A stretch of DNA of 64,000 bases from assembly GCA_903813345.2 (NCBI GenBank), contig CAIIXF020000008.1, forward strand, positions 28,520,005-28,584,004, in the 5' to 3' direction. Below the pieces are notes generated by a model. The model searched no databases. It worked only from the letters and a program-made list of their open reading frames with translations, and was not told where the DNA came from. Source of the DNA: Owenia fusiformis (taxonomy: Eukaryota > Annelida > Polychaeta > Sabellida > Oweniidae). Made by a program: the position numbers and the translations under genes. Numbering within the stretch: the first letter of the stretch is position 1; every line of letters starts with the position of its first letter. Positions 48,701 to 57,700 of this stretch are shown one piece after another.

Positions 48701-51700
48701 GCTACATAGATGGCCGTGATACCAACTATTACTTTTCCGACTGCCGCGATTTATTCGATGGTTTTCCAGGGATCGGAGGAAATGGAGGAGCAAATGAGCT
48801 TCTGGATGCGGGTGGAAATTTTGGCTGTTGGCGGGGAGTTACACCAGAGTGGGGAATGGAGCCAGCACATGGCCATTGGCAGGACGCAATACCAGACTGC
48901 TGCAGTGCAGGGAGTCAACACTACAATTCGATGGTACCTTCATTTACGTGCAATCCATGGCAATGCAATTATTATGCTGTGTGTGTGAGGTTACCTTAGG
49001 TGAAAAAACAATACAAATTGACTGAAAAATATCTTTGGGAAAAAAGCAATACAATTTGACTGAAAAATACCTTTGGTGAAAAAGCAATACAATCAATATG
49101 ACTGAAAATACCCTCAAATCCTGGGTCAAAAAGCAATACAATTTGACTGAAGATGCCCTGGGTGAAAACAATACAAATTCACTGAAAAATACCCTGGGTG
49201 AAACAACAATTAATACAATTTGATTGAAAAATACCCTGGCTATGGGCCTGCCATGAGTATAGCCCCTGCAGTCATGTTTTAATGTTACAATGAAAGACAG
49301 AGCCAGGAACCCCTCTGCGAAGGAACCCCGAGTTCTCTTATTTGCTTGTAAATATACAGATGCTTGTATTGCATTTGGATGAAATGAAATCAAACAAAAC
49401 AAGTGACACTTTTAATGGTATTTACACCATAATAAGCAATTATCTAATGGACTAATATTTATTCATTTGTTGAGATTGGTAAAATCTGTATATCCGATCA
49501 CCTGGCTATTCCTAAAAACCACTTTTTCCTCCCATTGACTCCCATGTTACGTTAATCTTGAAATGTCACTTTTTTAACATCCTCTGCTGATAAATATTCC
49601 TCAATGATGAGTTGTAAATTACTTGTTTAACTCTTATAGATTTTTAATCTTAAATCATCAATTTTGATTAAATTTTAAACAACCTCATGATGTAAGGGTA
49701 ATATCATCTAATTGCCATCATCAAACTAGTTCAAATTTTAATATTTTCTATAAGCATAACTTTGCATTCATATTTTTGATGACAAACATATGTTTGAAAC
49801 ATACATATTTCTGACTGAGCTAGTTAGCTAGTTTAGAATCTAAATAATGGAAATGTAGTCTAGCCAGGATGAGGCAGTTGAGGTTTTATTTACATTGAGA
49901 AGTGTTTTGATTAAAGAGGTGTTCACATATACATGCTTTGCTGTACTTTGAATCTGAGTGGTGGAGACCATGAGTCCACTGAAACCATTTCTACCCAGGA
50001 ACTAATCCAGATGAATCAATGGCCTTGGTAAGGGGCAGGAATTTGATGCAACTATCGCTCTCTAAAAGGGTATTCATGGGACTCATTTATTCTTCAACAG
50101 AATAATGCATAACATTGCCACACACCCCCTACCAGTTGTGACAAGCATACTTAGCCTGGTACACTCAGGCTCCCTGTTGAAAATAACACAAATTAGGGCA
50201 CAAAGTGGTAGTTCTTAGACTGATATGAAGTCTCTGCAGCATTTAATGAAGGTAAAACAATCCACATTTATCAGTTTTCTTAATACAACATGGATTGTAC
50301 AGTGCGTTTTCCAATACAAAATCAATGGAACAATTAAAAAATCTGATCAATCGTCAATATCTCTCATTTCACAGCTTATTTCCCGCAAAATCTTTTATCA
50401 ATATATGTCAGGTTTTGCAATATAAGATCGCAACTGCTTACCAATTATCCGGCAAAGGGCTCATTTTCAATAAAATGTCTTTAGTTGAAGTTGCCTGTGA
50501 CAAATTGTTTTAAATATCGCTCCCCATAATTATATTCTATAATCAGTTATGAGTGCACACGCAACTCATCCACTGAACGAAATGAAACTACTCTCTGAAA
50601 TCATCATTGTTTACTTTTCATAATTGTCCATGCATTGAACAGGCAACCAAAATTTTCAGAAAGGCCTCGGTTAGGCTAAAACCTATTTAAGAGCTGCTAT
50701 TCCAACCAATTAAAATTAAAAAATACATATACCCAGTGAATGTAGTAATACAGTTTTCTCCCGCCCCTCATTGATCAAATGACTACAAATAATCACGCTA
50801 TTGTCAAGTGAAGTAGTTTTATTGGAAACTAAAGCCATGGTTATTTGTTTTACCAGATCGGATGCAACTTTGACAATAGAAATTAAATACACAAAATGAA
50901 TTTTACATGAAACATTAATTGAACATTTACTTTATTCAATGCCATAACTGGATGAGATAAGAAACATGATTTGGTGGAAATATCCATTTCTACTGCTTTT
51001 TATTATATCTTGTTTGTTTGAGGATGAACTTTAATCAGGGGGAGGGAGTTAGAGAAATTTTAATCAGGGGGAGGGAGTTAGAGAAATGGTCTGGCAACAG
51101 AGGGGGAGAAACACCAGGGTTTCATAGATGACATACGCTTATAATGTAAATCTGTATTGAGATGACATCGTCGCTGATTGGTCAAAAGTCGACGAACAAA
51201 TGACGTCATCAATGGCGGTTTAAAAATTTTCAAATTACGCTTCGAATAATATTATGTTCATTTCTGGTGTGTTAACCAATATCATAGCTTCTCATTACAC
51301 ATCAAGATAAAGAAAGGTGTACGGAATATGCCTACATCAATTAAAACATCCCATCGAAGTGTAGTATTTGATAATTAGCCGATGGAAATTCGAACAAACG
51401 AAGGTGGTAAGCAAGAGACGTAATTAATAGTGTCATCTTTAAACTCTGGGGCTTTCCCTCCTCTTGTCTGACAAAGAATATTCCTTTAAAGGCACACTAT
51501 ATTTAATTTAGAAGAAAAAAAAAAAAAAATTGAAACCTGTTACTCACATACTTGCTCAAATATGACACAAAGTTTGATTTGCTTTAATATTGAACCAAGA
51601 AAAAAAGAACTCACATAGAAAAAAGCATTTGAAGTTCAGAGATCATTAGACATGCATGCACATGTTAAACAAAGTGCATATTTTAAATTACTGTTGATTT

Positions 51701-54700
51701 TAAAAGATGGTGACACTTCTATAAAAATAAATGTATCATGTAAAACAAACAACTTCGCTATCTTTCAATGCCACGATAAAAACTTGATATATAAAGCTTG
51801 ACAGATGGAAAATATTTTTTGATAATTTATTGTAAGCTTTGATGTGGTCTGTTTGAGCTGTTGTTGGTGTCAAATGAAAGATAAGGCTCTTATCAATACA
51901 TTGGACTTACTATGAAATTCAAATGTAAACCCAAAAACGTTGAAAATACGCAAAGCGGGCCTTTAAGTAAGTTTTCTCTTATTTGTACGTAATTTACATC
52001 AGCATATAAAATTTTAACCGAATCCTTAATTCATCAAGGAAGGACTCACGACCCTGGGCTCACAGTGTAGAACCTTTAGATGAATGTATATCCTTACTAT
52101 CAAATTTAGATAGCATGTAGTGACCTAGTGTGATGACATTGACCTTGAAAATTTTACTTTTTCAGAGCTCAGTAGTTTTTTTGTGATTAAAGCAGACATG
52201 AAATGGTATTTTTAACCTAAAGGAATCAATATAATTTTTTGATAGATGTATTTGGACATGTTTTATCATCAGTAGTGTGAAAACTATTTCACTCTAACGA
52301 TCGTTATAGCTGCTTAATAAGCAATATTCGAATTGGTTGTGACGTTATTGGCCCCACGTGATCTCTCACTGGTCCCAACGTGGCCCGTTTTGGTCCATTA
52401 GATCATGACGTCATAATGCCAAAATGTTTTGTTATTTGTTTACACAACAATACTATGGTTGCCGTGACGTTGTGATTACAATGGAACCAATAAACCAAAG
52501 CTATATTTTGTATATGACGTTACTAATCACGTGGGGGCCAATTTGATTCATCAGTTAGTTTTATTTCGTTATCTATAACTGTTAGCAGTTATCTAACATT
52601 TATTTTATAAAGGCTATCACAAGAACTCTACGGTGGGCTTACAATGGAGAAAACCGCATTTTTGTAGCTGCAAGTTGAGAAAAGCTATTTCAGTTGTCCT
52701 TTAAGCTCACCAAAATTTGAATCAAAAAATCAATTAGAAAAAGCAACATTTTTGACTTTCAAGGGTCACTGAAGGTAAAGTAAAGGTCAAATATCAAAAC
52801 TTCAGTCAGATTTGAACTCCTGGGAACTGGAAGATGATTTTTTTAAAGAAAATTTGGTCAAATTGAAGCATGTTGAAAAATAACCTATTTTAACCATGTT
52901 TTGATGTCAAAGGATCATGGAAGGTATCGCAACAGATTTTAGACAGTAATATGTTGGATTGTGGCCATTTTCTGAAGATTTAAAAAGGTGCATATGTTAG
53001 GCAAATGCATTATCTAAAGGAAAAGTACTCAAAGAGATGATCAAAATGTTTTTCTGATTTTCATCCCCTTCCACTTATGTTTTTCAAGGTTTTATGAATC
53101 AATGTGTTGCATTTGTAGACATAGTTAGCCTGCAAATATGCATATGTAAATGACAGCCATTTTGAAATTCAGCTGCCGTCTTCAAAATCCCTTCTTGAGC
53201 AGAACTTGTTTGTCCCTAGGCATTAACATATGAAATTTGAACCATAACTGTCTACTGGTATTTGAGTTACACAAGATTACTTCTTTCTAAGAAAAATGGC
53301 AGCCGTTTTGAAATACAGTTGTCATCTTGAAAATTGTCATCTTCAAAAATGGAGGCCATTTTAAAATTCTGCAGCCATCTTAAAAATTTCTTCTTGAGCA
53401 AAGCCCCTTTGCCCTGACGCATAAGCATACAAATTTGGAACCAAATCCATTCACTAGTATTTAAGTTATCAAAGATTACATTCTTAACAAAATGTGGCGG
53501 CCATTTTGAATTGAGCATTCATCTTGAAATTACTTCTCCATCAGAGGTCCTACATCCATAAGGCATAAGCCTATAAAGTCCGAATCAAATCTGTCAACCG
53601 CTATTTGAGTTATTGCCTGGACAAACAGACAAATGAACAAACAGACAAACGGACAGATGGATGGACGGCTTCTCTTTATCCCTCTCACACTTCATTCGGT
53701 GGGATATCTATGCACATGATGTTGGCTGTCACTTTAAAGTGTTATTGATGATGTTGGATACTTTGTGAAAGTATGCTATTTTGATCCCCATTAATGCCAT
53801 TGTAGTACAGTTTATTTTTGTTTTATTTCATCCATACAACCAATGAATATGAAATGGACTTGAAAAATATCCATGGGATAAAATATAACTACCTTGTTCT
53901 TCTTGGCCTTTGTTTGTGTTATTTTCCATCATTTGATCAACTTCAAACTGAAATAGTGAAGTAGTGAAGGTTTTGATTGAAATTATACAAAAAGTACATT
54001 AACTCTAATCTCAAAATTCAATTCTCAGAATTCAAATTCTAATTCTACAGCATATTGATATTTTGAAGATATTATGTAAAATTTGGCATAACTTAACTCA
54101 AATCTTAAGAAATCCAAGTCTAAATTTCCATGTACTGCTTAATTGATATGTAGATAAAATATAAAATAAACCTTACCTTTGAAGGTTTGTAACCAAACAG
54201 TGAAGCAACTGCGAACTTCAATTCCCCGCGAGTGAGATATCCCTTCTGTGTCTCATCATACTGATGGAATATCTGCAAAAGAAAATGGTGTTAAAGAGTC
54301 CATCCACCTTGGTGGGAATTGAAACCCACAACCTCCTGATTACATGACGAAAGGTGTACCACTTGAGCTATGCATGTCATAAACTGTACTTCTACTTAAT
54401 TTGGAGGCCGTTTTAGTTTGGCGGATCTGCCAAAAGTCCGCCAAATTAAGTAGCTGCCAAATTCTCCGGTAATTTTAGTACCATATAAATTAGTACCATT
54501 CGTACATTGTAATATTGCAAGTCCAACAAATTAAGTAGCCACCAAATGTTCAAAACAGCAAATCCGCCAATAAATAAGTAGTGGTTACGTGTTGTTACCT
54601 ATAACATGTTTATAAATGTTGACAGTAAAAATTTGAAGCCAATTCTAAACAGTACTTGCTAAGTTATTAGAAGTTGTAAAAATTTGTTACCGACTCCAAC

Positions 54701-57700
54701 TTTGTTACAGATTTGTTACAAATGCCAAACACCATCAATAAAAATGTTAGAGACTACAACAATATGTCACCACTTCTTGTGGTGAAATAAAAAGGTGGCA
54801 GCATAAATTCTGGTTAATTTACAATAGAAATATACACAGATGCCATCTTTATATAATGGAAATATGAAGGAACTGGGACGTTTTTAAATATGGAGACTGA
54901 TATAATGCAATGCCTCACTTAAGACATATTGTGTTTCAATTTTTTCAATACAATTCCAACTTTCCCAATCATCTGGAATTAATTCTAAAATGAGTCAAGC
55001 ACCGAAACAAATGGAAGAATTGTCCCAAAAGATAATTCATCCCCACTCTCTGAGTCTCTGTACATCAAGGGTAAAAGACAGAAGAATCTTCTACCAGAAA
55101 TTATTATTCAAATCAGTCATTAAAAATTCATATTATATTGATGTAATTTAAAAAGTAGTAGAAGAAAATAGTAAATAGAGCGTTCCAATAAACCCTACCA
55201 ACCCTTGGTAATTAAGGGGAGGCATCAAAAGTTCAATGTCCGATAGGAAACTAAATAAATCTAGTTTTGACTTTGGGCTCCTCCCCCAAAAACTAAATTC
55301 CATGAAAGTTGATCGCAGACTTTTGTGTGTTTTCTTTGACTTTGGGACTTTCATGGGGGCATTATAACTTTAGAATTCTTAAAACATCTGACAATAACAA
55401 TAGGCATAATATTCCATATTGCATGCATCTTGACAAAGAATTATCAGGAAAAATCTTTATTTTTAAGCTATTCCTTGGCAAAAATTGTAATTTGTCGGAT
55501 AGCAGACTAAAATGGCTTTGACCCCCCCCCCCCCCCAAACTAGATTTATTTAGTATCCTATCAGACTTTGATCTTTTGATGCTTCCTCGACCTCAAAGCG
55601 AAAATTATTTAGAAATGTTTTTGTTAACATTTTTAGTTTTTTTAGTGCAATTGTTTTTGCTCCTTTCTACCAATTCTTGAGAATGAAATAAAATGTCTTG
55701 GAACAAAATAGCATATACAACATGTTTTTAGATCTCTCAATATTGAAGTTATACAAAGGAATTTTGGTTGATTTTAAAAAACTATTCAAAAAATTAAAAC
55801 AAAATCCCCCCAAAATAGATAAAAATCAAGAAAAACCTTTTATTTCATTAACAAGATACTTTTTTAAAATTAACCAAAATTTCCTTTGTACAATTACAAT
55901 ATTGAGAGACCTAAACATGTTGTGTTTATGTCATTTTGTTCCAATGAGGTTCGGAAAGGTGTTTAATTTCACTCTGGAAACATGATACCAAGAACAAAAC
56001 AAGTGTTTGATGTGTTTTTTAAAACAATGTAGATGAAATTATGTATATCTATTTCAAATTATATTGTTACCATTCAAAGGATGGCCATTAAATTGAAAAT
56101 TTGTAAGATTTTCAGAAATTTTTGATGACTGGTTTAAGAGAAACGTGTGTTCAAAAAGTTCGCCATATCGATACCCATTCTTTAGGAGCAGTTTATCAAA
56201 AAAAGGTTCGATGGATAAAGGATACATCATGTCAGAGACATATAATTAAGCGTAATGTTGTATATGTCTCTGTTTGTCTTTTTTCCTTGGTACACAGATT
56301 GGAGTTTTTTCCGCCTATTTTTAAGCACAATTAACATCTATTCTGATACCAGTGAAATTAGTATGCATCACCTTCTGTTAGTCTCAGTCGCCAGTGAACT
56401 GTTTTCTTGAGTACTAATAAGTGCATGTAGGTGCAGTGTAGACTGTATCCTTCATCTGAATAAATTCAGTCTGTTGGATACATACAGTGGTGAACATAAA
56501 TAATTACTAACAATATGAAAAAGAAATTCTGTCACATATGTCATAAATCCTTACCTCAGTGAATTGAATGCTCTATTTTCTCCGTCCCAGAATGATAGTA
56601 TAGTGGAATTTGTGTCCATAATGACAAATAGGAACTTAAAAATTTGAAGTGATATTCACATGTTAATGCCGACACTTCAAATGTTGAGGTGATTTTGGAG
56701 CCCGATTACGCCGCAAGGAGGATTGGCTCCCAGAATGCAACATGACACTGGCCAGCTTTCAAAATGCTGTTCCACCATTTTGAAACCTTTCACGAGTAAA
56801 TAAGGTTAACTGATGTTGCATTCTGGGAATCAATCCACCTTGGATCACAAACATGGCGATCCATGAAAACATTTGTTCGATTTGGTAGGAATTTATCCAT
56901 CATTTGCAGGTATGAAGCTTTGGATTCATTTATTGTGCTACTTAAAGTGAACGGGAATTATTTTTCTACCGCTTGGGAGAGTTTGAGACATGAAACTTAG
57001 AATTTAGCTCATTGTGACAACTTTTGATGGTTGAGGTTTATTAATGTCTCCCTAGGGCTGCCATCATTAGTCGGAACGTCGACTTGTCAGTCAAAATGCA
57101 AGTTCGACAACGAAGTCGACAAAATTCCCGTCATGTCGACAGCAAACGATATCAATACTTACTTGAAAATATCCAAATGGCCCCAATACATTTCAATACA
57201 CATTTCAACGTGTTATGTGCGCGTATTCTGCGGAAATATTGTTCACATTCATTTCATTTTCAAAAAATAAATTCACCCGGAAGTTCCCTTCATGACTTCT
57301 CTTCTCTCTTGCGAGACGTTGTACGAGATTTCGCCCGAGCAGTCGAAATAAATCCCGGTCGAAACATTGCAGGTATTTGTCCCATTTTCGTCTATAATAT
57401 TCTATTAACTTGGCATTTAGTAACAATATTAGGCAATTACATACCAATATGAATATAAGTTATATGAAGCTTTTCCCCGATAGTGTATAAAGTGTGTTAA
57501 TGAACAATTTTTTTTCGACAATATTTTCGACAGCAGAGTTCGACTGTCGACACTGACATTTGAGTTCGATGGCAGCCCTAAGAGACAACTTTACATACTG
57601 AGGTGCGATGTACATTCTGTATCGTCCATTATAATAAATTTGAGATAACGGTCCTACACCATAGAATGACATAGAGTCAAATTCAACACTGGTTTTTAGA

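Noticed and set aside
48944-49402. 152-codon minus-strand frame
   Set aside because: It runs through the 42-bp minisatellite and the antisense of a coding exon; the repeating peptide reflects the repeat.
57084-57452. 122-codon plus-strand frame
   Set aside because: It lies mostly in the GGGCTGCCATC transposon; no similarity and no splice context.
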